Shown here in pieces: positions 1-8,936 of a stretch of DNA of 64,000 bases. Source of the DNA: Parvibium lacunae (lineage in GTDB: Bacteria; Pseudomonadota; Gammaproteobacteria; Burkholderiales; Burkholderiaceae_D); the NCBI RefSeq assembly GCF_003335215.1, contig NZ_QPGB01000004.1, positions 62,001 through 126,000 of the forward strand, read 5' to 3'. The notes under the pieces are model-generated. The model was not told the origin of the DNA. It saw only the letters and a program-made list of their open reading frames with translations, and searched no databases. Every line of letters begins with the position of its first letter. The stretch's first letter is position 1. The position numbers and the translations under genes were made by a program.

Positions 1-1
1 A

Positions 2-454
2 GATTATTTATTTATTTCTGTCAGCACCTGCGGTACCTTACGCGGCGCACGTGAAGCCATCGCGGCACGTAATTTAAATACCCGGATCATTGCGGTGGAT
101 GCCTGCGGTTCCGTTATTTTTGGTCAACGTGGCCCGCGTCTGTTACCGGGTCATGGGGCCGGCATTATCCCTGAACATATGCGCCCTGACTTGGCCGATG
201 AAGCCTTGCTGATCAGCGATGCAGATTGCGTGGCGGGCTGTCGCGCCCTGGTCCGCAGTGAAGGCATTCTAGCCGGGGCATCTTCTGGCGGGATGGTGGT
301 TGCGTTGCAAAATATGCATGCTCGCATTCCCGAAGGCAGCCGTGTCGCCCTGATTTTGCCCGATCGCGGTGAGCGCTACCTTGATACCGTCTATGACGAC
401 CATTGGTGTCAAGCCCATTTCCATACCATTCCAACCCTAGAAATTTTGTCTTAA
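2..454 (+). CDS. sbnA: SbnA-like PLP synthase for 2,3-diaminopropionate (5' truncated)
   Basis: The reading frame is open from the left edge of the window, so only the C-terminal 150 residues or so are present. The segment SVSTCGTLRGAREA near its start and the downstream GASSGGMV and ILPDRGERYLDT stretches are typical of the cysteine-synthase (fold type II PLP) family. In the SbnA branch the enzyme joins O-phospho-L-serine and L-glutamate to give N-(2-amino-2-carboxyethyl)-L-glutamate. The SbnA assignment, rather than plain cysteine synthase, rests mainly on the SbnB-type gene that starts 10 bases downstream. The PLP-binding lysine would lie left of the window and cannot be checked. Confidence 0.85.
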   Translation, partial: DYLFISVSTCGTLRGAREAIAARNLNTRIIAVDACGSVIFGQRGPRLLPGHGAGIIPEHMRPDLADEALLISDADCVAGCRALVRSEGILAGASSGGMVVALQNMHARIPEGSRVALILPDRGERYLDTVYDDHWCQAHFHTIPTLEILS

Positions 455-464
455 GGATCTCGTT

Positions 465-1466
465 ATGAGCAACGCCATTACCTTGTTAACCGCTGCCGAT
501 GTCGCCCGCCAATTAGTGGGGCGGGAACGAGAACTGATTGAGCTGGCTGGACAAGCCTATTGCACCCATGCACGCGGTGAATCCCGTTTGCCACAATCCG
601 AGTATCTGCGTTTTCCAGGAATGGAACGGGAACGTATTATTCCCAAAGCGGGCTACCTAGGCGGGGCCCATCCGATTGCCGGGATCAAATGGATAGGTTC
701 GTTCCCAGACAATGTGCAGCGCGGCCTCCCCCGTGCCTCTGCGGTGATGATTTTAAATAGTGTCGAAACCGGCCGCCCCACCACGATCATGGAAGGCTCC
801 CTGATCAGTGGTCAACGCACCGCGGCCAGTGCCGCACTGGCCGCCCGCTTATTACATGACGGGCCGCAGATTGCCTGTCTCGGCCTAATCGGTTGTGGGC
901 CAATCAACGCGGAAACCCTGCGTTTTATCCGCGCCGATCTCAAACCGATTGCACGTCTCTGCCTGTTTGATCTTGACCCCAATCGCATGGCGGAGGCGGC
1001 CACCGCCATTCGCCACAGTGGCTTCAATGGGGAAATTACTCAAGCGCATGACATCACAACCGTTCTTTCGCAAGCTGACTTAATCAGCTTTGCAACCTCG
1101 GCGGTCACCCCCAGCGTCACCACCTTGGCGCAATGCCAGCCTAATGCTACGGTGCTGCACATTTCGCTGCGAGACTTAGCCCCTGCCGCCATTTTGAGTG
1201 CTGACAATATCGTTGATGACATTGATCATGTATTGCAAGCCAACACCTCGCTGCATGTAACGGAACAAGCAGAGGGCCATCGCCGTTTTATCCGGGGTAC
1301 GCTGGCAGATATTGTTGAGGGCCGTTTACCGGCACGGGTAGCAGGCCAGATCAGCGTTTTTAGTCCGTTTGGGTTGGCTGCACTGGATTTGGCTTTTGCC
1401 GAATTTGTCCAGCGCCACTGTCTTGCCGCCGGCTCCGGTCTGACGGTTCCTGATTTCTTGCCCTAA
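465..1466 (+). CDS. sbnB: SbnB-like dehydrogenase releasing L-2,3-diaminopropionate
   Basis: A 333-residue member of the ornithine cyclodeaminase/mu-crystallin family. A Rossmann nucleotide-binding motif, LGLIGCGPIN, lies at residues 139-148, and GSLISGQRTAA at about 111-121 is a family signature. In the SbnB subgroup the enzyme oxidises the SbnA product with NAD and hydrolyses it to L-2,3-diaminopropionate and 2-oxoglutarate. It sits 10 bases after the SbnA-like gene, so the two are almost certainly co-transcribed. An ornithine cyclodeaminase role is the alternative, but the SbnA neighbour argues against it. The start ATG follows a GGATCTCGTT stretch with a modest ribosome-binding match. Confidence 0.88.
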   Translation: MSNAITLLTAADVARQLVGRERELIELAGQAYCTHARGESRLPQSEYLRFPGMERERIIPKAGYLGGAHPIAGIKWIGSFPDNVQRGLPRASAVMILNSVETGRPTTIMEGSLISGQRTAASAALAARLLHDGPQIACLGLIGCGPINAETLRFIRADLKPIARLCLFDLDPNRMAEAATAIRHSGFNGEITQAHDITTVLSQADLISFATSAVTPSVTTLAQCQPNATVLHISLRDLAPAAILSADNIVDDIDHVLQANTSLHVTEQAEGHRRFIRGTLADIVEGRLPARVAGQISVFSPFGLAALDLAFAEFVQRHCLAAGSGLTVPDFLP

Positions 1467-1472
1467 GGAAAA

Positions 1473-1508
1473 GCGAACCCGGTCGGCGTTGTTCATCGCT
1501 GGGTTCGC
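1473..1508 (+). repeat. Intercistronic inverted repeat between sbnB and the adenylation gene
   Basis: The arms GCGAACCC (1473-1480) and GGGTTCGC (1501-1508) are perfect complements around a 20-base loop. The repeat begins just after the sbnB stop and ends 9 bases before the ATG at 1518. There is no T-run after it, so it does not look like a terminator. It could set the relative expression of the downstream gene, whose start lacks a clear Shine-Dalgarno sequence. Confidence 0.4.
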
Positions 1509-1517
1509 ATCCGATTC

Positions 1518-3209
1518 ATGACTTGCTTACCTTGCCTTATGCCAACAGATTCCACGCTTAATCTCTCTCCCTTTGGTGGCTTTTTAGCCAGTGTTAAACG
1601 CAGCCCGGACGCTATTGCACTCGAAATAGGTGAGCAGCACTGGTCATACGCCGCACTGGCAGCACGCGCTCAGTCCTTGGCTTCAGCACTCCAGGGGATT
1701 CCTGCGACGCCTGCTGATAGCGGTTTGGTCGCTGTCTTCGCAGCGCGCTCAATCACCACCTACGTAGGTACATTGGCGGTATTTGCTGCCGGGCGCGCCC
1801 ACATTGCCCTCAACCCCGCGCATCCGCCGGCGCGCAACGCCGCTATTTTGCAGCGCGCAGGCGTAAGAACGGTTATCGTGGCACCTGACACTTTGCCTTT
1901 GGCACTGGCACTGGCGGAAATCTTGGGAAAATCGTTAACGCTGTTAGCCCCAGAAAGTGATGAGGCGGCGCTGGCCGACTTGCCCCCGAATTTGTGCCGC
2001 ATTATCAGTGCGGCTGCGATTCAAGCAGCGCCTGCTGCGGGTGCCGACAACCCCCTGCCTGGCTCGACACCGATTACAGCACAGAATGCCAAAGACTTGG
2101 CCTATGTGGTCTTTACCTCAGGCAGTACGGGGGAACCCAAAGGGGTCGCGATTAGCCATGGCAACCTGGCCGTTTACATGCAGCATTTTCGTGCGCTGGC
2201 CGCGCCGCTTGCGAGTGATCGGGTTGCGCAAACCTATGAATTAACCTTTGATGTTGCACTCCACGATCTCTTTAATGCTTGGTGGAGTGGGGCAACACTG
2301 TGTGTCATGCCCGAACGGGCCATGCTCGCGCCAGCACGGTTTATTCTGGACAGACAAATTACTTATTGGTTTTCGGTGGCATCTTTCGCCATGATTTTGC
2401 AGCGCCAGAATGTGCTTAAACCCAATCTCTTCCCTGCCTTGCGCATGAGCTTGTTATGCGGTGAAGCCCTGCCCAAAGCGACCGCGCAAGCCTGGCAAGC
2501 GGCCGCCCCCAACAGCACTCTGTTCAATGTCTATGGGCCTACCGAAACCACCATGGAGCTGGCTTTCTACCGTTGGGAAACTGGGGTTTCTGAGGCAGCA
2601 TGCCGACGCGGGGTAACCCCGATTGGGATTCCGTTTGCCGGTCATGCGCATCTCCTGCTGGATGAAGCTGGGGTAATCGTTGAGGGTGCCGGAAAGGGTG
2701 AGCTCTACCTGAGTGGACCGCAAATCGGCATGGGCTATTGGGCCGACCCGGCACGCAGCGCACAAAGTTTTTTAGCGCACTTAACCCTCGCAGATGGCAC
2801 GCTTTTAACGCCACTGGCAAACGCCAATGGTGACTACTATTGGTATCGCACCGGAGACCTGATTGAGCGGGATGAGAATGGCTTGTATCACTTTATCAGC
2901 CGCGCTGACCACCAGATCAAAGTGCGAGGTAATCGTATCGAGTTAGGTGAAATTGAAGCTGCCTTGCGTGAAGTCACGGGCATGGATATGGTCGCGGTGT
3001 TGCCGCATCCGATTGTTGGCGGCGTGGTACAAGGCTTGGTGGCTTTCGTCACGGCACCGCCACATCTGACGGGCAGCGATATTCGACGGACGCTAACAGG
3101 CCACTTACCCAAATCAATGTTACCGGATGAGGTCCGGGTGTTAGCCCAGTTCCCCATGAACGCGAACCGTAAAATTGACCGCCATGCGCTCGCGGCCTTA
3201 CTCAGCTAG
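1518..3209 (+). CDS. Stand-alone amino-acid adenylation enzyme (NRPS A domain)
   Basis: A 563-residue acyl-adenylate-forming enzyme with the core motifs in order: A3 FTSGSTGEPKG (about 199-209), A4 around FDVALHDLF, A5 NVYGPTETT, A7 YRTGDL, A8 around KVRGNRIELGEIEAAL, and A10 MNANRKIDR with its lysine. It has no condensation, carrier or thioesterase domain, so it should activate an amino acid with ATP and load it onto a separate carrier protein. The obvious partner is the 83-residue carrier at 4534-4785. The diaminopropionate genes immediately upstream suggest L-2,3-diaminopropionate or a derivative as substrate; this is inference. A second in-frame ATG at 1539 is possible; neither start has a strong ribosome-binding site. 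A DltA-like D-alanine ligase is a less likely alternative. Confidence 0.85.
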   Translation: MTCLPCLMPTDSTLNLSPFGGFLASVKRSPDAIALEIGEQHWSYAALAARAQSLASALQGIPATPADSGLVAVFAARSITTYVGTLAVFAAGRAHIALNPAHPPARNAAILQRAGVRTVIVAPDTLPLALALAEILGKSLTLLAPESDEAALADLPPNLCRIISAAAIQAAPAAGADNPLPGSTPITAQNAKDLAYVVFTSGSTGEPKGVAISHGNLAVYMQHFRALAAPLASDRVAQTYELTFDVALHDLFNAWWSGATLCVMPERAMLAPARFILDRQITYWFSVASFAMILQRQNVLKPNLFPALRMSLLCGEALPKATAQAWQAAAPNSTLFNVYGPTETTMELAFYRWETGVSEAACRRGVTPIGIPFAGHAHLLLDEAGVIVEGAGKGELYLSGPQIGMGYWADPARSAQSFLAHLTLADGTLLTPLANANGDYYWYRTGDLIERDENGLYHFISRADHQIKVRGNRIELGEIEAALREVTGMDMVAVLPHPIVGGVVQGLVAFVTAPPHLTGSDIRRTLTGHLPKSMLPDEVRVLAQFPMNANRKIDRHALAALLS

Positions 3210-3220
3210 GCTGCCCAGAG

Positions 3221-4537
3221 ATGGCGGATAAAGCAACGATACGCCCAGTAGCCTGGGCTGATTACCCGGCGATACAGGCGCTGTTACGACAAGCTCGTTG
3301 GCCGCAGCGCAGCCTGGCGGGCTGGGATTGGGTCTGGCAACAAAACCCGGCGCGTCAGGCGCTGCTCGCACAACATGAGGCGACAGAAAGCGATACCGTT
3401 ACAGCCCCGTTAGGCTGGGTAATCGTGAATGAGGGCGATGGAGATAAGCCGATTGTGGGCTATCTGGGGAATATTCAGCAGCAGTTTTATTTGCATGATC
3501 CGACACCAGGCCCAACCAATGCGACGGGTTGGCATACCTTGGCAACCTGCACCTCTTACTATGTTGACCCCGCATGGCGTGCCAAAAGCATTGGCTTGAT
3601 GCGGCCCTTTTTTCTGCAAAAAGGGATTAGCGCGGCGTTTTCAACCACGGCTAACGCCCACAGTGCGACGGTGTATGAGCTGTATAAAGCGCAAGCGTTG
3701 CATGACCCTGGTTACCGCCAGACCGTGCTGTGGCTGGGTGATGAAACTCGGCTCTGCCGCAAAGGATTACGCAAGAGCCTGTTACCGCTATTGGGTGCAA
3801 CGCTGCTCGAACGCTGCCGCCCGCTGATTGCCCAAATCGCCAAGCCGCTCGGGTACGCCTTGCGGCTATTGCGCCCATTACTCGGGGCGACCCCGCCGAG
3901 GCTCGCGTATGGTGGTGACGTTAAATTATGTGCGATCACGGAGGTTGATTCTCGGTTTGATTCGCTTTGGCAGAAAATGATTGCTCGCCCAGGTTTGTGG
4001 CTGGACCGCCGCGCGGCAACCTGGCGTTGGCGTTTACAAGATCCCGATCAGCAAGGTCAATTGGCGCTCTATGCGGCGATCAATCAACAGAATCAACTGG
4101 ATGGCTATTTAGTGCTAGCTCGTTATACCTGTAAGACGAATTTGCAGCCGCGCGCTTATTTACTGGATTTTGTGCTGGACCCAACCCTGCCCACCAATAT
4201 GGGTGCCGCGACCAGTGCGGCGCTGTTGCATGCGGCGGTGGCAGATTGCCGGCAGCATAGCTTGGTTGTACTGGAAGCCCAGCGTTTCAGCCACGCCAGT
4301 GATCTATTTCGTTACCCGCATGGCGGGTATCTTCGTAGCATGGCGCAAACGCACACCAGTAGCCATTATTTACGGCTCTTAAAGCCGGCTGGTAATGCCA
4401 CTACAGGGCTTCAGGCAGCCACAAGTCATGGCTGGTCGATCACCGCGATTGAGGGCGATTTTTGGTATGGCCTGACGGCCTTCGGCCAGGAAGTGTCGCC
4501 ATCTGTGGCACCACTTGAAATGCGAAGCGGCGACTAA
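3221..4537 (+). CDS. GNAT-like protein with two acyltransferase-type lobes
   Basis: A 438-residue protein whose N-terminus (IRPVAWADYPAIQALL) looks like the first strand and helix of a GNAT acetyltransferase. A second GNAT-like region lies after about residue 230. It starts 11 bases after the adenylation gene, so it belongs to the same operon. In such a setting it may acylate the amino acid while that is tethered to the carrier protein, or release it; this is inference from position only. The hydrophobic, arginine-rich middle (about 185-220) is not a convincing membrane segment. Its stop overlaps, tail to tail, the stop of the carrier gene on the other strand. Confidence 0.6.
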   Translation: MADKATIRPVAWADYPAIQALLRQARWPQRSLAGWDWVWQQNPARQALLAQHEATESDTVTAPLGWVIVNEGDGDKPIVGYLGNIQQQFYLHDPTPGPTNATGWHTLATCTSYYVDPAWRAKSIGLMRPFFLQKGISAAFSTTANAHSATVYELYKAQALHDPGYRQTVLWLGDETRLCRKGLRKSLLPLLGATLLERCRPLIAQIAKPLGYALRLLRPLLGATPPRLAYGGDVKLCAITEVDSRFDSLWQKMIARPGLWLDRRAATWRWRLQDPDQQGQLALYAAINQQNQLDGYLVLARYTCKTNLQPRAYLLDFVLDPTLPTNMGAATSAALLHAAVADCRQHSLVVLEAQRFSHASDLFRYPHGGYLRSMAQTHTSSHYLRLLKPAGNATTGLQAATSHGWSITAIEGDFWYGLTAFGQEVSPSVAPLEMRSGD

Positions 4538-4785
4538 GCCTGCCAGGCCGCTTGCAGCTGTTGCAACAAATCCGCCAAGGTTTCAATCTGCTCGGGGTCC
4601 AGCACCAGCATATCTATTTGGCCGCCTAGCGTGCTTTCAATTTGGCTAATCAGGCCGGTAAATGCCACACTGTCGAGCAAGCCGGAAGCAAACACGGGGA
4701 GCTCGGCTTGGATGGTTAAACCCAACTGATCGCGCTGATTGCGTTCTTCTAGGTAAGCCGTCACTACCGATTCGAAATGATTCAT
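4534..4785 (-). CDS. Stand-alone acyl/peptidyl carrier protein
   Basis: An 83-residue acidic protein with the carrier signature GLLDSVAFTGLI; Ser39 of the DSV motif is the predicted 4'-phosphopantetheine site. The ATG at 4785 was chosen because a GGAG ribosome-binding site lies about 6 bases upstream and the frame before it is not carrier-like. The gene lies 38 bases downstream of mnmE on the same strand, so it is probably read from the mnmE transcript, and it converges with a 4-base overlap on the GNAT-like gene. It is the only carrier in sight for the adenylation enzyme at 1518-3209. Confidence 0.82.
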   Translation of the reverse strand: MNHFESVVTAYLEERNQRDQLGLTIQAELPVFASGLLDSVAFTGLISQIESTLGGQIDMLVLDPEQIETLADLLQQLQAAWQA

Positions 4786-4823
4786 GTTTTTCTCCAGAGT
4801 AAAACAGATACGATGTCTGTCTC

Positions 4824-6188
4824 TTATTTGCCGATGCAAAACCGCGTGAAAATTTCACCCAACAAATCATCGGCTGAAAACTCACCGGTGATCAAATTCA
4901 ATTGCGTTTGCGCTAAGCGCAGTTCTTCCGCAAATAAATCCAGATGTTGATTCCCAAACAGGGCATGGGCCGCTGCGTTTTCTAGATGCGCTTGACTGGC
5001 AACCAATGCGTGCAAATGCCGTGCGCGAGCGAGGAACACACCCTCGCCACTGTTTTGCCAGCCCGCCAGTTTGAGCAGGGCGCTGCGCAAAGTTTGAATG
5101 CCTTCGTGCTGTTTCGCCGAGAGCAGGAGTTGGTTTTCGGTGACGACGAAGCTAGCCGCATCGGGCAATAAATCTTTTTTATTGAACACCGTTAAGCGGG
5201 GTGTGGCCGGTGGCAGGCGTTCTTCAATGGCTAAATCCGGTGCTTGCGCAGGCTGCGTGGCATCTTGCAAATGCAGAATCACATCGGCTTTCTCAACTGC
5301 TGCCCAAGTATGGGCAATGCCAATTTGCTCGACCTGATCGGTGGTGTCACGCAAGCCGGCGGTATCAATGATGTGGAGGGGAATGCCTTCGATTTGAATC
5401 GTCTGCGTTACCTTATCGCGCGTGGTGCCGGGGATGGGGGTGACAATGGCTAGCTCGGCGCCCGCCAGCGCATTGAGTAGGCTGGATTTACCCACGTTCG
5501 GCTGGCCGACCAACACCACTTGCAACCCTTCGCGCAGGAGTGCGCCTTGCTGGGCGTTGGCGAGCAGCTGTTGCAGTTGCTGCTGAATGTTCGCGAGCTG
5601 GCCATGCGCATCGGCGGCTTGCAGAAAATCAATTTCTTCTTCGGGGAAGTCCAGCGTGGCTTCAACCAACATGCGGAGGTGAATCAGCGCATCCACCAGG
5701 CTTTGAATGGCGTGTGAAAACTGCCCACTCAAACTCCGCGTGGCGCTGCGTACCGCTGCTTCGGTGCTGGCTTCAATCAGATCAGCCACCGCTTCGGCTT
5801 GCACTAAATCGAGCTTGTCATTGAGAAAGGCGCGGCGGGTGAATTCGCCCGGCTCGGCCAGGCGTAAACCGATGCCTTTACCTAGCTCCAAGCAACGTGC
5901 GAGCAGCAATTGCAACACCACTGGCCCACCATGCCCTTGCAGTTCGAATACATCTTCACCGGTATAGGAATGCGGCGCAGGGAAGTGCAGGGCAAGACCG
6001 TGATCGATCGGCTGGCCGTGTGCATCTTGAAAGGGAAGGTAGGTGGCGTGACGGGGGGCGAGGGAACGCCCGCAGATGCCTTCAATGACAGGGGTGAGTT
6101 GTTTTCCTGAAACCCGAATCACGCCAATGCCCCCGCGCCCGTTGGCGGTGGCAATGGCGATGATCGGCGCTTGATCCATCGGAATCAA
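4824..6188 (-). CDS. mnmE: tRNA modification GTPase MnmE
   Basis: A 454-residue protein of normal family length. The N-terminal tetrahydrofolate-binding domain begins [17 protein letters not shown] helical domain is interrupted by a Ras-like G domain with the P-loop GQPNVGKSS (228-236), the G3 motif DTAG and the G4 motif NKKD. The C-terminus ends FCIGK, the invariant tail whose cysteine is needed for activity. With MnmG (22681-24642) it forms the complex that installs the 5-carboxymethylaminomethyl group on wobble uridine 34 of certain tRNAs. It starts 6 bases after yidC ends, in the usual order. Confidence 0.98.
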   Translation of the reverse strand: MIPMDQAPIIAIATANGRGGIGVIRVSGKQLTPVIEGICGRSLAPRHATYLPFQDAHGQPIDHGLALHFPAPHSYTGEDVFELQGHGGPVVLQLLLARCLELGKGIGLRLAEPGEFTRRAFLNDKLDLVQAEAVADLIEASTEAAVRSATRSLSGQFSHAIQSLVDALIHLRMLVEATLDFPEEEIDFLQAADAHGQLANIQQQLQQLLANAQQGALLREGLQVVLVGQPNVGKSSLLNALAGAELAIVTPIPGTTRDKVTQTIQIEGIPLHIIDTAGLRDTTDQVEQIGIAHTWAAVEKADVILHLQDATQPAQAPDLAIEERLPPATPRLTVFNKKDLLPDAASFVVTENQLLLSAKQHEGIQTLRSALLKLAGWQNSGEGVFLARARHLHALVASQAHLENAAAHALFGNQHLDLFAEELRLAQTQLNLITGEFSADDLLGEIFTRFCIGK

Positions 6189-6194
6189 TCAGGT

Positions 6195-7883
6195 TTATTT
6201 CAGGCCGGCTTTTTCAAGCTGTTTGTTAATCGCCCATTGTTGGGCGATAGACAGAATGTTGTTCACGACCCAGTACAACACCAAACCGGCAGGGAAGAAG
6301 AAGAACATGACACCAAACACCAGCGGCATGATCATCATGACTTTTTGCTGCACGGGATCGACTGGCGTTGGGTTCAGTTTAAATTGCACAAACATGGAGA
6401 CCATCATGATAGCGGGGAGGATGTACCAAGGATCGGGGGTCGCCAAGTCTTGAATCCAGCCCAGCCATGGCGCACCACGCATTTCTACACTGGCGAGTAA
6501 CACCCAATACAAGGCAATAAACACTGGGATTTGAATTAGCATCGGGAAACAACCCCCCAGCGGGTTGATTTTTTCGGTGCGATAGAGGTCCATCATGGCT
6601 TGATTGAGCTTGGCACGATCATCGCCATATTTTTCTTTCAGGGCTTGCATACGTGGCGTCACGTTTTTCATGCGCGCCATCGATTTATAGCCAGCCGCTG
6701 ACAAGGGGTAAAACACCAATTTGAGTAATATGGTCAGCAGAATAATTGCCCAGCCCCAGTTGCCGGTCAGGTCATGCAGTAACTGCAATAGCGCGAAGAT
6801 TGGTTTAGCAATAATAGCGAGCCAACCATAATCTGCGACTAACTCTAGACCTGGTGCCAAGGCTTCTAGCGCTTTCTGGTCTTGCGGGCCAACATAAAGA
6901 ACGTTGTTGACGGTGCGACTGGCACCCGTAGCAATTGCCTCTAGCGGCTGAATCTGTGCGACGCTGTAAAGATCGTTGCTAATTTTGTTGGTGCGCAATT
7001 CATGCTGATTTTTATTTTCAGGAATCCAGGCACTGACATAGTAATGTTGAACCATGGCAATCCAAGTTTGGCTGCCCTTTTCCAGGTGACGATCTTTTTT
7101 GTCTTCGGCAATCGCTTTGAACTCCACTTTCTGGAATTTCTTTTCTTCAGAGTACACCGCAGGGCCAGTAAACGTCGTCGGGGTAAAGGCGCTCAGCACT
7201 TCTGAATGGACTTCCGGCTTGCTGCTATCGCGAGTTAGCTGGAGGTAAAGCGATGGCGTAATCGCTTGGCCGCCTTGGTTGATGATTTCATGTTTGACGG
7301 CAATCGCGTAGCTGGCGCGCTTGAGGGTATAAGTCTGTTTAAGGGTTATGCCTTCGGTTTGCGCAACAAAAACCAGTTCCAACGTATCTTTACCCTCTGC
7401 GAGCTGGCGTTCCTGAGAAATTAGTTTGTAGGGCGTTTTGTGGTTGGGCAAGGTCCCCCCGGTTAAGCCACTCTGTGCCAGATAGACTCTGTCTGAACTC
7501 TTATCCAACAACACCATATTTTTGGTTTTATCTTGAAGATCTCGCTGCTGTAGCAACTCTGCCCGCTGTAGTACCGCACCTTGAGTATTAAATTGCAGGG
7601 CAAGAACATCGGTTTTGACCTCAACCACTTCCCCGTTCTGCTTGTTATCCATCCCGGTGGTTTCTGCCACGCCCGTTTTTTCTTCTACAGCCAGACGTTT
7701 GCTGTCTGTCGGCACGCCGCCTTCTGTTTTGGCGTTTGCGGCGCCTGCTTTATCGCTAGCCGGTTGTGATTGAATAGGCATCCCAAACAAAGTGGGGTGG
7801 CCTAACTGTTTTTGCCAGCCGTCGTAAAGCATAATCAATGAAAAGGCAAAGACAAACCACAATATCGAACGCTTGTTCTGCAT
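6195..7883 (-). CDS. yidC: Membrane protein insertase YidC
   Basis: A 562-residue inner-membrane insertase. It has an N-terminal signal-anchor helix (ILWFVFAFSLIMLYDGW), a large periplasmic domain (about 60-340) and the conserved five-helix 60KD_IMP core in the C-terminal third, including LGGCFPMLIQIPVFIALYW. The extended periplasmic domain is typical of Gram-negative YidC. It works with or without SecYEG to insert and fold membrane proteins. It lies 8 bases downstream of yidD in the conserved rpmH-rnpA-yidD-yidC-mnmE order. Confidence 0.98.
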   Translation of the reverse strand: MQNKRSILWFVFAFSLIMLYDGWQKQLGHPTLFGMPIQSQPASDKAGAANAKTEGGVPTDSKRLAVEEKTGVAETTGMDNKQNGEVVEVKTDVLALQFNTQGAVLQRAELLQQRDLQDKTKNMVLLDKSSDRVYLAQSGLTGGTLPNHKTPYKLISQERQLAEGKDTLELVFVAQTEGITLKQTYTLKRASYAIAVKHEIINQGGQAITPSLYLQLTRDSSKPEVHSEVLSAFTPTTFTGPAVYSEEKKFQKVEFKAIAEDKKDRHLEKGSQTWIAMVQHYYVSAWIPENKNQHELRTNKISNDLYSVAQIQPLEAIATGASRTVNNVLYVGPQDQKALEALAPGLELVADYGWLAIIAKPIFALLQLLHDLTGNWGWAIILLTILLKLVFYPLSAAGYKSMARMKNVTPRMQALKEKYGDDRAKLNQAMMDLYRTEKINPLGGCFPMLIQIPVFIALYWVLLASVEMRGAPWLGWIQDLATPDPWYILPAIMMVSMFVQFKLNPTPVDPVQQKVMMIMPLVFGVMFFFFPAGLVLYWVVNNILSIAQQWAINKQLEKAGLK

Positions 7884-7891
7884 AACTCTCT

Positions 7892-8206
7892 CTATTTTTC
7901 CGATTTGAAAGGATGGGGACGCGCTGCGTTAGCAGATGTTGATGCGCAGCACTTAGGGGAATCAGGCACGGGATCAACGCCACCGCTTGTCCACGGGCCG
8001 CAGCGTAACACACGTTTTATGCTTAAATAGCTGCCACGCCACGGTCCATGTAATTTCAGTGCTTCCTGCGCGTAGGTAGAACAGGAAGGATAAAAACGAC
8101 ATCGGGGTCCCAGCCAAGGGCTGATCGCGTAGCGATATATGCTGATCAATGCCAGCAGTACTTTTGTTACCATACGATTACTCATGCGACCTAGAACACG
8201 GTACAT
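7892..8206 (-). CDS. yidD: Membrane protein insertion efficiency factor YidD
   Basis: A small protein with the family core IYRYAISPWLGPRCRFYPSCS followed by SYLSIKRVLRCGPW and GGVDPVP. Family members associate with the inner membrane through an amphipathic helix and assist YidC. The ATG at 8206 has a GGGAAGG sequence 10 bases upstream and lies 5 bases after the rnpA stop. ATGs at 8185 and 8173 are possible and would give a length closer to most homologues (the usual N-terminus aligns with MVTKVLLAL). The C-terminal tail is about 20 residues longer than usual. Confidence 0.92.
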   Translation of the reverse strand: MYRVLGRMSNRMVTKVLLALISIYRYAISPWLGPRCRFYPSCSTYAQEALKLHGPWRGSYLSIKRVLRCGPWTSGGVDPVPDSPKCCASTSANAARPHPFKSEK

Positions 8207-8211
8207 GGCTG

Positions 8212-8718
8212 CTATGCCTTCCCTGATTGCTGAGCCAATAACTTTTGCTCTAAACGCGTTAAGGCATCCATAATTTCAACGCGCACAATATGTCTGACCT
8301 GTGCATTCAGTAAACCGCCGTGAATACGCGTTTCACGCTGGGGCGCAGAGTGAGACAGCAATGATTGTGATGGCGGCGTTTTCAGTGTTGCATGCAACCG
8401 GATTATGATACCCCCGCCATTTCTTTGCTGAGCAATGGGATGTTGACGAAACGTTTCACGCAACAATCTTTTTAGCCGATTACGCTGCACAGCTAGGGGT
8501 AAATGCCGCTTACCTACAATTAAACCTAAGCGGCAACGATACTCGTGGTGTGAGCCGAGTATCTCAGCCGTGACAGAGTGAACCGGTTCGCCTTTAAGCC
8601 AGTAATAGCTAAAGTGGACTGTTTTATGGATGGGCCTAAATGACAAAGCGGATGAATATTCATCCGCTTTGCGTATTCGCTGCACTCGAGATAAGGTCTT
8701 TTTAACCGACTGGAGCAC
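8212..8718 (-). CDS. rnpA: Ribonuclease P protein component
   Basis: The RNR signature is clear: KRHLPLAVQRNRLKRLLRE at about residues 91-109. This is the protein cofactor of RNase P, which removes 5' leaders from tRNA precursors. At 168 residues it is longer than the usual 110-130. The extra length falls between the IIIRL strand and the last helix and is rich in serine, proline and histidine. It sits between rpmH and yidD, as expected. Confidence 0.95.
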   Translation of the reverse strand: MLQSVKKTLSRVQRIRKADEYSSALSFRPIHKTVHFSYYWLKGEPVHSVTAEILGSHHEYRCRLGLIVGKRHLPLAVQRNRLKRLLRETFRQHPIAQQRNGGGIIIRLHATLKTPPSQSLLSHSAPQRETRIHGGLLNAQVRHIVRVEIMDALTRLEQKLLAQQSGKA

Positions 8719-8801
8719 AGGCGTACTCTTTAATTATGGCAACGTTTTGACTGACACTGATGCAGTGCCTCGACGCCTTGCCTAATCGACTATGTAGCGA
8801 T

Positions 8802-8936
8802 TTAGACAGCCAGACGATGACGCCCTTTTGCGCGGCGTGCCGCTAGTACAGCACGGCCACCCCGTGTACGTGAGCGAACTAAAAAGCCATGAGTACGTTT
8901 ACGACGTACAACGGAAGGTTGGTAGGTACGTTTCAT
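8802..8936 (-). CDS. rpmH: 50S ribosomal protein L34
   Basis: A 44-residue highly basic protein: it begins [18 protein letters not shown] and ends [11 protein letters not shown], matching bacterial L34 along its full length. It starts at ATG 8936 and stops at 8802. L34 is a component of the large ribosomal subunit. It is the first gene of the rpmH-rnpA-yidD-yidC-mnmE run, and its promoter should lie in 8937-9200. The long open frame on the opposite strand over this gene is only its shadow. Confidence 0.98.
   Translation of the reverse strand: MKRTYQPSVVRRKRTHGFLVRSRTRGGRAVLAARRAKGRHRLAV

Noticed and set aside
1-4537. Siderophore (staphyloferrin B-like) locus
   Set aside because: SbnA/SbnB are present, but no NIS synthetase, siderophore exporter or TonB receptor is visible in the window; the A domain and carrier point to another product.
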